Shown here: positions 43,637 to 52,260 of the stretch, piece by piece
Numbering within the stretch: the first letter of the stretch is position 1
Layout: each line of letters opens with the position of its first letter
From: Oceaniglobus trochenteri
GTDB lineage: Bacteria > Pseudomonadota > Alphaproteobacteria > Rhodobacterales > Rhodobacteraceae
Length of the DNA: 64,000 nt
Assembly (NCBI RefSeq): GCF_020529025.1
Contig: NZ_JACNMM010000009.1
Coordinates: forward strand, 1-64,000
Direction: 5' to 3'
Position numbers and translations under genes: made by a program
The notes under the pieces: model-generated
Databases searched by the model: none
What the model saw: the letters and a program-made list of their open reading frames with translations, nothing else
What the model was told of the DNA's origin: nothing

Positions 43637-44635
43637 TCAAGTGATCCGGGCCACAACGTAATCGGCCAGGTCGCGCAGCATGTCACGCAGATCGCAATCG
43701 GGCAGGGGGGCCAGCGCCGCCTTGGCGGTTTCGGCCCAGTCTAGCGCCGTCTGGCGGGTGCTGGCCAGCGATCCGTGGTGTTCCAGAAGCTTCAGCGCGC
43801 GCTCAAGGTCGCCGTCCTGCTGGCGCCCCTTGCCGATGGTGCGCACCCAGAAGGCCCATTCACCGCTATCCGCCGCCGCAACCGCGCGGATCACCGGCAG
43901 GGTCAGCTTGCGTTCGCGGAAATCGTCGCCGATGTTCTTGCCGATGCCCGCGCCGCCGGTCCAATCCAGCAGGTCATCGACCATCTGAAACGACACGCCA
44001 AGGGCATCGCCGTAGGTGTAAAGCGCCTGCACGATGTCTTCCTCGGCGCCCGCGATCACGCCGCCCACCTGGGTCGCCGCCGAAAACAGCGCCGCCGTCT
44101 TGCCGCGCACGATCTTCAGATAGGTATCTTCCAGCGTCGCCAGATCCTGTGCCGCGGTCAGTTGCAGAACCTCGCCCTCGGCGATGGTGGCGCTGGCATT
44201 GGCAAGGATGTCGAGCACGCGCAGCGACCCGGTTTCGACCATCAACTGGAACGAGCGGGCAAAGAGGTAATCGCCCACCAGAACCGACGACTTGTTGTCC
44301 CACAACAGGTTGGCCGTGGGGCGCCCGCGGCGCTGACCGGATTCATCGACCACGTCATCGTGCAGCAGGGTGGCGGTGTGGATGAATTCGACCGTGGCGG
44401 CCAGGTGGATGTGATGCGGCCCGCCATAGCCACACAACCGCGCCGCTGCCAGCGTCAGCATCGGGCGGATGCGCTTGCCGCCCGCCTCGATCAGGTGGGC
44501 GGTCACCTCGGGGATGCGGGGGGCGTTTTCGCTGGCCATGCGGGCCCGGATCAGGGCGTTCACCTCGATCAACTCGGGGGCCAGCAAATCGGCCAGGCGT
44601 TCGTGGGGCTTGATTTGGGCGTGGTCCAGGCTCAT
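43637..44635 (-). CDS. All-trans polyprenyl (octaprenyl-/decaprenyl-type) diphosphate synthase
   Basis: The 332-residue trans-isoprenyl synthase has the first aspartate-rich motif in LLHDDVVDESGQRRGRPTAN and the second in FQMVDDLLDWTGG. EAGGKRIRPML and the QLTAAQDLATLE segment also fit. It elongates FPP with IPP to make the side chain of ubiquinone. The chain length, commonly decaprenyl in Rhodobacterales, cannot be fixed from sequence. Its stop lies 6 bases from the convergent ispE stop. Confidence 0.9.
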   Translation of the reverse strand: MSLDHAQIKPHERLADLLAPELIEVNALIRARMASENAPRIPEVTAHLIEAGGKRIRPMLTLAAARLCGYGGPHHIHLAATVEFIHTATLLHDDVVDESGQRRGRPTANLLWDNKSSVLVGDYLFARSFQLMVETGSLRVLDILANASATIAEGEVLQLTAAQDLATLEDTYLKIVRGKTAALFSAATQVGGVIAGAEEDIVQALYTYGDALGVSFQMVDDLLDWTGGAGIGKNIGDDFRERKLTLPVIRAVAAADSGEWAFWVRTIGKGRQQDGDLERALKLLEHHGSLASTRQTALDWAETAKAALAPLPDCDLRDMLRDLADYVVARIT

Positions 44636-44706
44636 TCAGGTCGGTTCCATCACATCAGATCCAGGGTGTCTCGACAAACCGGGCGGTCTGCCATTAAGTC
44701 ACGCAT

Positions 44707-44922
44707 ATGAAGGAACTGATCCGCACCAGCGACCCGACCATCGTTGCCTTTGCAACTGCGCTTCTCTCTGGCGAGGATATAGATTGCTTTGAGTTGGACG
44801 TCCATATGAGCGTTCTGGAAGGATCGCTTGGGGTGCTGCCCCGCCGCCTGATGGTGCATGAACGCGATCTGTTCCGGGCACGCGCGATTCTGAAAGACAA
44901 TGACATCGACATCGGGGGCTGA
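44707..44922 (+). CDS. DUF2007-domain protein
   Basis: The 71-residue protein KELIRTSDPTIVAFATALLSG plus the C-terminal DLFRARAILKDNDIDI fits the small DUF2007 (putative signal-transducing/PII-like) family, with no proven function. It overlaps the start of the methyltransferase gene by 23 bases, suggesting coupled translation. No membrane segment is present. Confidence 0.8.
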   Translation: MKELIRTSDPTIVAFATALLSGEDIDCFELDVHMSVLEGSLGVLPRRLMVHERDLFRARAILKDNDIDIGG

Positions 44923-45676
44923 GGCCCCGCCATTCGACGATATCACGCAGGATGCCTTTCTGGGCGGTCGCCTGACCGTGGCGCAACCCGCGCGCGGGTA
45001 TCGCGCGGGCATCGACGCGGTTCTGCTCGCGGCCTCGGTGCCGGCAAAGCCGGGCCAGTCGGTGCTGGAGCTGGGCTGCGGTGTCGGGGTGGCCAGCCTG
45101 TGCCTGGGCGCGCGGGTGTCCGGGCTGGAGTTGAGCGGGTTGGAGGTGCAACCCGACTATGCCGAACTGGCCCGGCGCAACGGCCTGGCCAATGGCATGG
45201 ACCTGGCCGTTCACACGGGCGACCTGATGGCGATGCCCGCCGCCCTGCGCCAGCAGAGCTTTGACCATGTGATCGCCAACCCGCCCTATTACCACGCGCC
45301 GTCGCGCACCGCCTCGCGCGATGCGGGGCGCGAGACGGCCCATGCCGAAGGCGCATCTCTGGCTGCCTGGATCGATGCGGCCACCCGGCGCCTGCGCCCC
45401 AACGGCATGCTGAGCGTGATCCAGAGGGCCGACCGGTTGCGCGATCTTCTGGCCGCCTGCGACGACAGGTTGGGGCGCCTGATTCTGCGCCCGATCCAGG
45501 CCCGGCAGGGCCGACCGGCGCAATTGATCCTGCTGACCGCCACCAAGGGCGGGCGCACCCCGCTGACCCTGCGCAACCCCTTGTTTCTGCACGAGGGCGA
45601 CAGGCACGAATCGGATTCGGAAAGCTATACGCCCCTGATTCGCGACGTTTTGCGCGGCGGTTTACCGCTGATCTGA
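44900..45676 (+). CDS. tRNA1(Val)-type adenine N6-methyltransferase
   Basis: The 258-residue class I methyltransferase has the SAM motif VLELGCGVGVASLCLGARV and the DNA/RNA adenine N6 signature NPPYYHAP. It starts with a short leader and FLGGRLTVAQPARGYRAGIDAVLLAA, the TrmN6 family pattern, with a probable target of A37 in tRNA1(Val). The start overlaps the DUF2007 gene. It belongs with no obvious larger operon. Confidence 0.85.
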   Translation: MTSTSGAEAPPFDDITQDAFLGGRLTVAQPARGYRAGIDAVLLAASVPAKPGQSVLELGCGVGVASLCLGARVSGLELSGLEVQPDYAELARRNGLANGMDLAVHTGDLMAMPAALRQQSFDHVIANPPYYHAPSRTASRDAGRETAHAEGASLAAWIDAATRRLRPNGMLSVIQRADRLRDLLAACDDRLGRLILRPIQARQGRPAQLILLTATKGGRTPLTLRNPLFLHEGDRHESDSESYTPLIRDVLRGGLPLI

Positions 45677-45780
45677 GGTAAATTGTCCAGCGAAAACTGC
45701 CGGTTTTTGTAACAGACAGGTGACAGGCGAAGGAAAGTGTGCTGCACTCAACCTACAGAAACCCAGAGAGGAGGACGACC

Positions 45781-45948
45781 ATGTCAATGAGTTCGCACGT
45801 TCAGGAGCTTCGCAGAAAGCACCAAGCCCTCTCGGAGATTGTCGAATCCGAGCAGCGCAGCCCTGCAACCGACGATCTCCACATCAAGGCACTGAAAAAA
45901 CAGAAACTTCAGATCAAGCAACAGATCGAGCGTCTCGGGAACGCCTAA
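45781..45948 (+). CDS. YdcH/DUF465-family small protein
   Basis: The 55-residue protein has two helices rich in Glu, Gln, Lys and Arg (HVQELRRKHQALSEIVESEQR and HIKALKKQKLQIKQQIERL), the YdcH pattern. Function is unknown. ATG 45781 follows AGGAGG. Its TAA shares four bases with the stop of the convergent exporter gene. A possible promoter with TTGTCC and TGTAAC elements lies upstream but with a non-ideal spacer. Confidence 0.85.
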   Translation: MSMSSHVQELRRKHQALSEIVESEQRSPATDDLHIKALKKQKLQIKQQIERLGNA

Positions 45949-46808
45949 CGCCCTTTCGCGCTGGCGCGTGCCGCCAGCGCCGCGCCGCCCGCGATAAGGG
46001 CGGCCGCGATCACCAAGGGCCAGGTGGCCGGTGTTACTCCGGCCGCCACAAGGGCTAGGGTGGACAAAACCGGCGCAGCATATGAGGCGACACCAAGAAG
46101 CTGGATGTCGCCTTTTTTCACGCCGATGTCCCAGACATAGAAGGCCAGCCCGACGGGCCCCAGACCCAGAAGCACCGTGGCTCCCCAGCCGGTGGCATCC
46201 TGCGGCCAGGCGGTGGTTTCAAAGGCAAGATGGGCCAGGGCCGACAAGACCGCGGTGGCAATGCAGAAAACCGCGACGCTGGCCGTCGGGACATCGCCCA
46301 ACCGTCGCGACAGCACGGAATATCCGCTCCAGAACAGCGCGCACAAGAGGGCAAGCCCGTAGCCGGGCAGGGCCTGTGCCTCGAACGTTGCGCCGCGTGC
46401 GATGATCAGCGCAGCGCCGGAAAACCCGATGATCGCGCCCAGAACATGGCCCCCGCGCAGCCGTTCACCGGGCAGCAGGCCGGAAAACAGGACGATCAGC
46501 AGCGGCCAGAGATAGGCGATCAGCCCCGCCTCGGCCGCCGGGGCCATGCGCAGGGCGGAAAAATACAGGGCGTGATAGCCGAACAGCCCGAAGGTGCCGA
46601 AAGCATAGACCTTGATCGGCACGGCGCGCAGTTGGGCAAATCCGCCGGACAGGCCGACCCATATCAGTCCCAGCGTTCCTCCCAGGGCAAAGCACAGGGC
46701 GTTCAGTTGTAAAGGCGGGACGGGGGCCGAACCGACCGTCAGCAGGGCAAGAAGCGCCCAAAGCAGGACGGCGATAAAACCGGTGGCGGTGGCGCGGTTG
46801 CGGCTCAT
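45945..46808 (-). CDS. EamA-family transporter
   Basis: The 287-residue protein has ten TM segments in two EamA repeats (FIAVLLWALLALLTVGS at the start, YGLALLCALFWSGYSVLSRR for the second). ATG 46808 (MSRNRAT) is chosen because the upstream extension is basic and unrelated to the family. The substrate is unknown. It is a paralogue in fold only of the exporter at 15502-16509, and they are not close in sequence. Confidence 0.85.
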   Translation of the reverse strand: MSRNRATATGFIAVLLWALLALLTVGSAPVPPLQLNALCFALGGTLGLIWVGLSGGFAQLRAVPIKVYAFGTFGLFGYHALYFSALRMAPAAEAGLIAYLWPLLIVLFSGLLPGERLRGGHVLGAIIGFSGAALIIARGATFEAQALPGYGLALLCALFWSGYSVLSRRLGDVPTASVAVFCIATAVLSALAHLAFETTAWPQDATGWGATVLLGLGPVGLAFYVWDIGVKKGDIQLLGVASYAAPVLSTLALVAAGVTPATWPLVIAAALIAGGAALAARASAKGR

Positions 46809-46888
46809 GCGCGGGGGAAGCCTCGGGCAGAAAGGGCGCGTGACGCCTTTTCCGGGCGGGGGCGCGGTTGTGAGATGCGGCTTGCAGG

Positions 46889-46920
46889 CAAGCGCCCGCA
46901 CGGCAAGGTGCGGGCGCTTG
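46889..46920. terminator. Strong 13-bp hairpin between the exporter and thiolase genes
   Basis: CAAGCGCCCGCAC pairs perfectly with GTGCGGGCGCTTG across the 6-base loop GGCAAG. It lies about 20 bases beyond the thiolase stop, so it probably ends thiolase transcription. The plus side is followed by TTTT and the minus side lacks a clear T run, so efficiency on the minus strand is uncertain. Confidence 0.65.
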
Positions 46921-46940
46921 TTTTGCTGCGAGACTTTCGA

Positions 46941-48113
46941 TCAGCGTTCGATGCAGAGCGCGACACCCATGCCGCCGCCGATGCAAAGGGTGGCGATACC
47001 TTTTTTGGCATCGCGGCGGCCCATTTCGAACAGCAACGTGTTCAGCACCCGGCAGCCCGAGGCGCCGATGGGGTGGCCGATGGCGATGGCGCCACCGTTC
47101 ACGTTCACGATTTCCGGGTTCCAGCCCATTTCCTTGTTCACGGCGCAGGCCTGGGCGGCGAAAGCTTCGTTCGCTTCGACAAGATCAAGGTCGTTGATCG
47201 TCCAACCGGCCTTGTCCAGCGCCTTTTTCGACGCGTGAACGGGGCCCACGCCCATGATCGCGGGGTCCAGCCCGGCGGTGGCATAGCTGGCGATGCGGCC
47301 CAGGATCTTGAGGCCACGCTTTTCGGCCTCCTTCTCGGTCATCAGAAGGACGGCGGCGGCGCCGTCGTTCAGCCCGCTGGCGTTGGCGGCGGTGACGCTG
47401 CCCTCGCGGGCAAAGGCGGGGCGCAGTTTCTGCATCGCCTCGATGGTGGCGCCGTGGCGGATGTATTCGTCCTGGTCGACCACGGTGTCGCCCTTGCGAC
47501 CCTTGACCGTGTAGGCGATGATTTCATCGGCGAACTTGCCCGCCTTTTGCGCGGCTTCGGCCTTGTTCTGCGAGGCGACGGCGAATTCGTCCTGCTGATC
47601 GCGCGAGATCTGGTATTTCTCGGCGACGTTCTCGGCGGTCTGGCCCATGTGATAGCCGTTGAAGGCATCCCACAGCCCGTCGCGGATCATCGAATCGATC
47701 AGCTGCATGTCGCCCATCTTCTGGCCCTGGCGCAGGTTCTGTACATGGGGCGACATCGACATGTTCTCCTGGCCACCGGCGGCGACGATGGCGGCATCGC
47801 CAAGCTGGATGTGCTGCGCGCCAAGGGCCACGGCCCGCAGGCCCGAACCACAGACCTGGTTGATCCCCCAGGCCGCGGATTCGATGGGCAGGCCGGCGTT
47901 GACATGGGCCTGGCGTGCGGGGTTCTGGCCCTGGCCCGCGGTCAGCACCTGGCCAAGGATCGTCTCGCTGACCTCGGCCTTGTCAATTCCGGCGCGGGCG
48001 ACGATGCCTTCCAGCACGGCGGCGCCAAGATCATGGGCGGGGACATTCGCGAATGCACCCAGAAAGCTGCCGACGGGCGTGCGCCCGGCCGATACGATTA
48101 CAACATTGGTCAT
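46941..48113 (-). CDS. phaA: Acetyl-CoA C-acetyltransferase (thiolase)
   Basis: The 390-residue biosynthetic-type thiolase has the nucleophile in NQVCGSGLRAVALGAQ (Cys near residue 88), VNVNGGAIAIGHPIGASG and the C-terminal CIGGGMGVALCIER with the second Cys. It condenses or cleaves acetoacetyl-CoA and feeds polyhydroxybutyrate synthesis or the ethylmalonyl-CoA route in Rhodobacterales. phaB is not adjacent here. atoB is an equally acceptable name. Confidence 0.9.
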   Translation of the reverse strand: MTNVVIVSAGRTPVGSFLGAFANVPAHDLGAAVLEGIVARAGIDKAEVSETILGQVLTAGQGQNPARQAHVNAGLPIESAAWGINQVCGSGLRAVALGAQHIQLGDAAIVAAGGQENMSMSPHVQNLRQGQKMGDMQLIDSMIRDGLWDAFNGYHMGQTAENVAEKYQISRDQQDEFAVASQNKAEAAQKAGKFADEIIAYTVKGRKGDTVVDQDEYIRHGATIEAMQKLRPAFAREGSVTAANASGLNDGAAAVLLMTEKEAEKRGLKILGRIASYATAGLDPAIMGVGPVHASKKALDKAGWTINDLDLVEANEAFAAQACAVNKEMGWNPEIVNVNGGAIAIGHPIGASGCRVLNTLLFEMGRRDAKKGIATLCIGGGMGVALCIER

Positions 48114-48230
48114 CAAAAGCCCCTTTTCGGTCATACGGCAGGCCATGCGTGGTTTCGGGTGGGCCTCCACCCTGGCCACGGGCCGGTACCTTTCGACGTT
48201 AGGCACTCACCGGGCAAGATACAACGGGAC

Positions 48231-49070
48231 TCAGGCGCGCTTTTCCTCTTCGCAGGGTTCCCAGCGGGCGCGGATTGTCGGCGCGCCGAAGTAATAGCCC
48301 TGAAGGCAATCGACCCCGATTTTCGCCAGATAGGTCGCGTCTTCACCGGATTCGACGAATTCGGCCACCGTGACCATGTCGAAATGCCGGCCGATCGACA
48401 GCAGCGCCTTGACCAGCGCCTGGTTGTCGGGGTTCTGGGCGATGCCGCGAATGAACTGGCCGTCGATCTTCAGGATGTCGAAGTAGAGATCCTTGAGATA
48501 GCGTAGCGAGGTATAGCCGGCGCCGAAATCGTCGATGGCAAAGCTGATGCCGCGTGCCTGCAGATCCGACATGAAGGCCTGCACCACATCGGGAATCATG
48601 ATGGCCGAACTTTCGGTGATTTCCAGGATCAGCCGTTCACCCAGGGTGGGGTCGGCGGCAAGATGGCTGTTCAGCACCGCCATCCAGCGGGCATAGGCGA
48701 TGGAGCGGGCCGACATGTTGATCGAAAGCCGCAGCCGGGGGTGTGCGGCAAGGGTTTCCAGCCCCTTCTGCAAGGCGAGGCAATCGATCTGGCGGCCCAG
48801 TTCGCGGTTTTCGACCGCGCCGATGAATTCCTGCGCCGGGATGATGCGGCCATTCTTGTCGAGAATGCGGATCAGCCCTTCGTAGAAGGCCGGTCTGTCC
48901 TGCCGACCGGCGGGCACCACGGGTTGATAGGCCAGCATCACGTCGCCCGCCGCCACCGCCCGTTCGACGGTTTTCAGGACATCGCGATCGCGTTCCGACA
49001 CCGCGAAGGACAACGGGTTTTCCGCGCCGGGCGAGGCGTCTGTGATGCTTCGTGGATAGTCAGGCTGCAT
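48231..49070 (-). CDS. EAL-domain protein, cyclic-di-GMP phosphodiesterase-like
   Basis: The 279-residue protein is a single EAL domain without a GGDEF or sensor domain. Motifs compared with active enzymes are YEGLIRIL (EGL at 64-66 for EAL), EITESS, DDFGAGYTSL, KIDGQFI and VAEFVES (Gly changed to Phe in the usual EGVE). Metal residues seem mostly kept but the EAL motif itself is altered, so c-di-GMP hydrolysis is uncertain and a binding role is possible. ATG 49070 has GGAG upstream. A longer frame running across the tag gene is rejected. Confidence 0.85.
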   Translation of the reverse strand: MQPDYPRSITDASPGAENPLSFAVSERDRDVLKTVERAVAAGDVMLAYQPVVPAGRQDRPAFYEGLIRILDKNGRIIPAQEFIGAVENRELGRQIDCLALQKGLETLAAHPRLRLSINMSARSIAYARWMAVLNSHLAADPTLGERLILEITESSAIMIPDVVQAFMSDLQARGISFAIDDFGAGYTSLRYLKDLYFDILKIDGQFIRGIAQNPDNQALVKALLSIGRHFDMVTVAEFVESGEDATYLAKIGVDCLQGYYFGAPTIRARWEPCEEEKRA

Positions 49071-49110
49071 TCCGGGAACTCCATGACGTGCAGCGCCAAC
49101 CTTGCAAAAC

Positions 49111-49157
49111 TGTTCTAACAACACATGAATATTCTCATTTTGTTCTAATTGGTCTAA
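49111..49157. repeat. Direct repeats TGTTCTAA 30 bp apart between EAL and tag genes
   Basis: TGTTCTAA occurs at 49111-49118 and again at 49141-49148, exactly 30 bases apart (about three helical turns), in an AT-rich divergent promoter region. A shorter match GGTCTAA follows at 49151. Such phased repeats can be sites for a regulator of one or both genes. No known consensus is claimed. Confidence 0.4.
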
Positions 49158-49190
49158 AAGCTCTCGGACGCCGGGAAAAAGGGGCAGGGG

Positions 49191-49766
49191 ATGGACAATC
49201 GTTGCGACTGGTGCGGGAATGACCCCATCTACACCGCCTATCACGACACCGAATGGGGCGTTCCCGAGTGGGACAGCCGCGCCCTGTGGGAAAAGCTGGT
49301 GCTTGACGGCTTTCAGGCCGGGCTGAGCTGGATCACGATTCTGAAAAAACGCGAGAATTTTCGCGCGGCATTTGAAGGATTCCACCCCGAGCGAATCGCC
49401 ACATGGGGCGAACCCGAGGTTCTGCGCCTGCTGGGCGATCCGGGAATCATCCGCCATCGCGGCAAGATCGAGGCGACCATCGGCAATGCCCGCGCCTGGA
49501 TCGACATCGAGGAAAAGCAGGGTTTCGACCGGTTCCTGTGGGATTACGTCGATGGCACGCCCACCCAGAACCGGTTCGCCACCCAGGCCGAGGTGCCGCC
49601 GCAGACCCCGCTTTCGGCGCAGATATCGAACGATCTGAAAAAGCGGGGCTTCCGGTTCTGTGGCCCCACCATCGTCTATGCCTTCATGGAGGCGGTGGGG
49701 ATGGTCAACGACCACCTCACCACCTGCCCCTGTCACGAACAGGTGGCGGCGCTGGCGCGGCGCTAG
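49191..49766 (+). CDS. tag: DNA-3-methyladenine glycosylase I
   Basis: The 191-residue protein is the Tag family throughout. It has zinc ligands in CDWCGNDP near the N-terminus and in the C-terminal [10 protein letters not shown], the substrate pocket segment HDTEWGVP, and the [18 protein letters not shown] region. It excises 3-methyladenine from alkylated DNA. Its TAG forms the palindrome CTAG with the stop of the convergent thioredoxin-like gene. Confidence 0.95.
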   Translation: MDNRCDWCGNDPIYTAYHDTEWGVPEWDSRALWEKLVLDGFQAGLSWITILKKRENFRAAFEGFHPERIATWGEPEVLRLLGDPGIIRHRGKIEATIGNARAWIDIEEKQGFDRFLWDYVDGTPTQNRFATQAEVPPQTPLSAQISNDLKKRGFRFCGPTIVYAFMEAVGMVNDHLTTCPCHEQVAALARR

Positions 49767-50311
49767 CCTTCGATCAGGGCGGTCAGGATCGCCTTGGCGC
49801 TGTCGCTGTTCCATTCGGCATCGCCGCGCAGCCGGGCGATTTCGCGCCCCTCGCGGTCAAGAATGACGGTGATCGGAAGGCCCAGAACCGCCATGTCGCG
49901 CGCCACCGCCTGTTTCGCGTCCAGCAGGATCGGCAGCGATTCCACGCCTGCCTCCTCGAAGAACCGCTTGATCCCGGGCAGGGCGTTGCGCCCGGTAGCG
50001 ACCGGAACAACCTCGAAACCGGGGCCGCCCAGATCGCGTTGCAGGGCATCGAGCGCGGGCATCTCATGGCGGCAAGGGGCGCACCATGTGGCCCAGAAGT
50101 TCAGCAGCACGATCTTGCCCTGCCAGTCGGCAAGTCTGTGTTCCGTGCCATCGGGCGAGGTGAAAACCTGCTGCGATGCCTCTTGCGGTTCGGCGTGGAA
50201 GTTCAGCTTTTTCATGTCGCCGTCGCGCAGGGCGTTCAACTTGTCGAGATCGGCAGCATTTGCACCTACCGCAAGCGCCATATACAGAACCGCAGTAACC
50301 AGGAATTTCAT
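49763..50311 (-). CDS. TlpA-family periplasmic thioredoxin-like protein
   Basis: The 182-residue protein has a signal peptide ([19 protein letters not shown]) and a thioredoxin fold with the active site [10 protein letters not shown]. The [22 protein letters not shown] and [12 protein letters not shown] segments fit the TlpA/ResA group. It probably keeps cysteines reduced in the periplasm, for example in cytochrome c or oxidase copper-site maturation. The client is not shown. It is divergent from argH with a 15-base gap between starts. Confidence 0.88.
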   Translation of the reverse strand: MKFLVTAVLYMALAVGANAADLDKLNALRDGDMKKLNFHAEPQEASQQVFTSPDGTEHRLADWQGKIVLLNFWATWCAPCRHEMPALDALQRDLGGPGFEVVPVATGRNALPGIKRFFEEAGVESLPILLDAKQAVARDMAVLGLPITVILDREGREIARLRGDAEWNSDSAKAILTALIEG

Positions 50312-50326
50312 TATCGGGGCCCTTCC

Positions 50327-51730
50327 ATGACCGAAAAAACTCAGAACGCGATGTGGGGCGGGCGGTTTGCCGCCGGGCCGGACGCGATCATGGAGGCGAT
50401 CAACGCCTCGATCTCGTACGACAAGCGGATGGCGCCGCAGGATATCGCCGGGTCGCGTGCCCATGCCGCGATGTTGGCCGCGCAGGGCATCATTACCGAT
50501 AACGATGCCGCCGCGATCCGTGAAGGGCTGCTCACGGTGTTGTCAGAGATCGAAGCCGGCACCTTTGAGTATTCCGCCGCGCTGGAAGACATTCACATGA
50601 ACGTCGAGGCCCGCCTGAAACAGGTGATCGGAGAGCCGGCGGGCCGTCTGCACACGGGCCGGTCGCGCAACGACCAGGTGGCGACCGATTTCAAGCTCTG
50701 GGTGCGCGACCAGCTGGACGCCGCCATCGCGGGCTGCGAGGCGCTGCAGCGCGCGCTTCTGTCACAGGCCGAGGCGGGCGCCGATTGGGTGATGCCCGGC
50801 TTTACCCACCTGCAAACCGCCCAGCCGGTGACTTGGGGGCATCACATGATGGCCTATGTCGAAATGCTGGGCCGTGACGTGGGGCGGTTCCGCGATGCGC
50901 GGGCGCGGATGAACGAATCGCCCCTCGGGTCGGCCGCGCTGGCGGGCACCGGCTTTCCCATCGACCGGCACGCGACGGCGCAGGCGCTGGGGTTTGACCG
51001 GCCCACCGCCAATTCGCTGGATTCGGTGGCCGACCGCGATTTCGCGCTGGAGTTCCTGGGCGCCGCCACAATCTGCGCCATGCACCTGAGCCGCTTTGCC
51101 GAGGAACTGGTGATCTGGTCTTCGGCGCAGTTCCGCTTTGTCGCCCTGTCGGATCGGTTTTCGACCGGCTCGTCAATCATGCCGCAGAAGAAGAACCCGG
51201 ATGCGGCCGAACTGATCCGCGCCAAGATCGGGCGCATCCTGGGCGCGCAGGTGGCCTTGCTGACCGTGATGAAGGGGCTGCCGCTGGCCTATTCCAAGGA
51301 CATGCAGGAAGACAAGGAACAGACCTTCGACGCCGCCGATTCCCTGATGCTGGCCCTTGCGGCGATGGAAGGCATGGTCAAGGACATGACCGCCAACACC
51401 GCTTCGCTTGAGGCTGCCGCCGGTTCGGGGTTTTCCACCGCGACCGACCTGGCCGATTGGCTGGTGCGCGAGGCGGGCCTGCCGTTCCGCGATGCCCACC
51501 ATGCCACCGGCGCCCTGGTGGCCCTGGCCGAAAAGAAGGGTTGCGATCTGCCGGATCTGACGCTGGAGGACATGAAATCCGTCAACGACGCCATCACAGA
51601 GGATGTCTTTTCGGTGCTGGGCGTGCACAACTCGGTCGCGTCGCGCACCAGTTACGGCGGCACCGCCCCGGTGCGGGTGCGCGAACAGATCGCCCTGTGG
51701 CAAAAGCGTCTGAAGGAGGCGGGATCGTGA
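50327..51730 (+). CDS. argH: Argininosuccinate lyase
   Basis: The 467-residue protein starts [18 protein letters not shown] and has [14 protein letters not shown] and the fumarase-superfamily signature [12 protein letters not shown]. It splits argininosuccinate into arginine and fumarate. ATG 50327 matches the family start, and a much longer frame through the preceding gene is an artefact of high GC. It overlaps the small lipoprotein gene by 4 bases as GTGA. Confidence 0.96.
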   Translation: MTEKTQNAMWGGRFAAGPDAIMEAINASISYDKRMAPQDIAGSRAHAAMLAAQGIITDNDAAAIREGLLTVLSEIEAGTFEYSAALEDIHMNVEARLKQVIGEPAGRLHTGRSRNDQVATDFKLWVRDQLDAAIAGCEALQRALLSQAEAGADWVMPGFTHLQTAQPVTWGHHMMAYVEMLGRDVGRFRDARARMNESPLGSAALAGTGFPIDRHATAQALGFDRPTANSLDSVADRDFALEFLGAATICAMHLSRFAEELVIWSSAQFRFVALSDRFSTGSSIMPQKKNPDAAELIRAKIGRILGAQVALLTVMKGLPLAYSKDMQEDKEQTFDAADSLMLALAAMEGMVKDMTANTASLEAAAGSGFSTATDLADWLVREAGLPFRDAHHATGALVALAEKKGCDLPDLTLEDMKSVNDAITEDVFSVLGVHNSVASRTSYGGTAPVRVREQIALWQKRLKEAGS

Positions 51731-51885
51731 AGGTAAACACCATGCGCCTTGCAGGAGCGCTTGTGATGACCGCCCTTCTGGCCGCCTGCGGGGCCGATGG
51801 CGCCCCCGAGCGGCCCAGGGACGCGCCGCAACCCGGTGTCAGCGTCAGCGGCGATGCCCGGATCGGGGTTGTCGGCACGCTTTGA
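51727..51885 (+). CDS. 52-residue lipoprotein, LptM-like by position
   Basis: The GTG at 51727 overlaps the argH stop. The product has a signal peptide with lipobox LLAAC (Cys near residue 21) and only about 30 mature residues, rich in Pro, Arg and Gly. Small lipoproteins in this position, in front of lysA, resemble the LptM/YifL class of outer-membrane assembly factors, but conservation is too weak to name it. Here lysA follows after two intervening genes. Confidence 0.65.
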   Translation: MKVNTMRLAGALVMTALLAACGADGAPERPRDAPQPGVSVSGDARIGVVGTL

Positions 51886-51948
51886 TCGGCCAATTGCCGG
51901 GGGCGCGTGGCGGACTATCTGTCGCGCATCCCTGACGGAGCCTTGCCG

Positions 51949-52260
51949 ATGACGCCCCTTCGCCTTGCCTATCTTGCGCTTGCCCTCTGGGGGGCGGTGC
52001 ATCCGATGTACTGGTTTCTTACCCATATGCGGCAGACGGGTGGCGGCCTGTCGGGGCTGATCGACGCCTGGTATGTCAATGCCTCGACAACTGGCCTGAC
52101 CTGGGATCTGACCATCGCTGCCCTGGCGCTTGCCCTCTGGGTGCTGGCCGAAACGGTTCGGCGGCGGGCCTGGTGGGGCCTTCTGGCCATCCCGGCCACC
52201 TTCTGCATCGGCGTCAGTTGCGGATTGCCGCTGTACCTGTTCCTGCGTTCGCGCCCCTAG
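51949..52260 (+). CDS. DUF2834 membrane protein
   Basis: The 103-residue protein has three TM segments (PLRLAYLALALWGAVHPMYWFL at the start, a central TWDLTIAALALALWVLAETV and a C-terminal LLAIPATFCIGVSCGLPLYLFL). That is the DUF2834 pattern. The start at 51949 is preferred over GTG 51907 because the extra residues are not conserved. Function is unknown. Its TAG forms CTAG with the stop of the convergent beta-propeller gene. Confidence 0.8.
   Translation: MTPLRLAYLALALWGAVHPMYWFLTHMRQTGGGLSGLIDAWYVNASTTGLTWDLTIAALALALWVLAETVRRRAWWGLLAIPATFCIGVSCGLPLYLFLRSRP

Noticed and set aside
48231-49814. A longer EAL protein starting at 49814
   Set aside because: The extension lies antisense to tag, which is certain, and carries no sensor domain.
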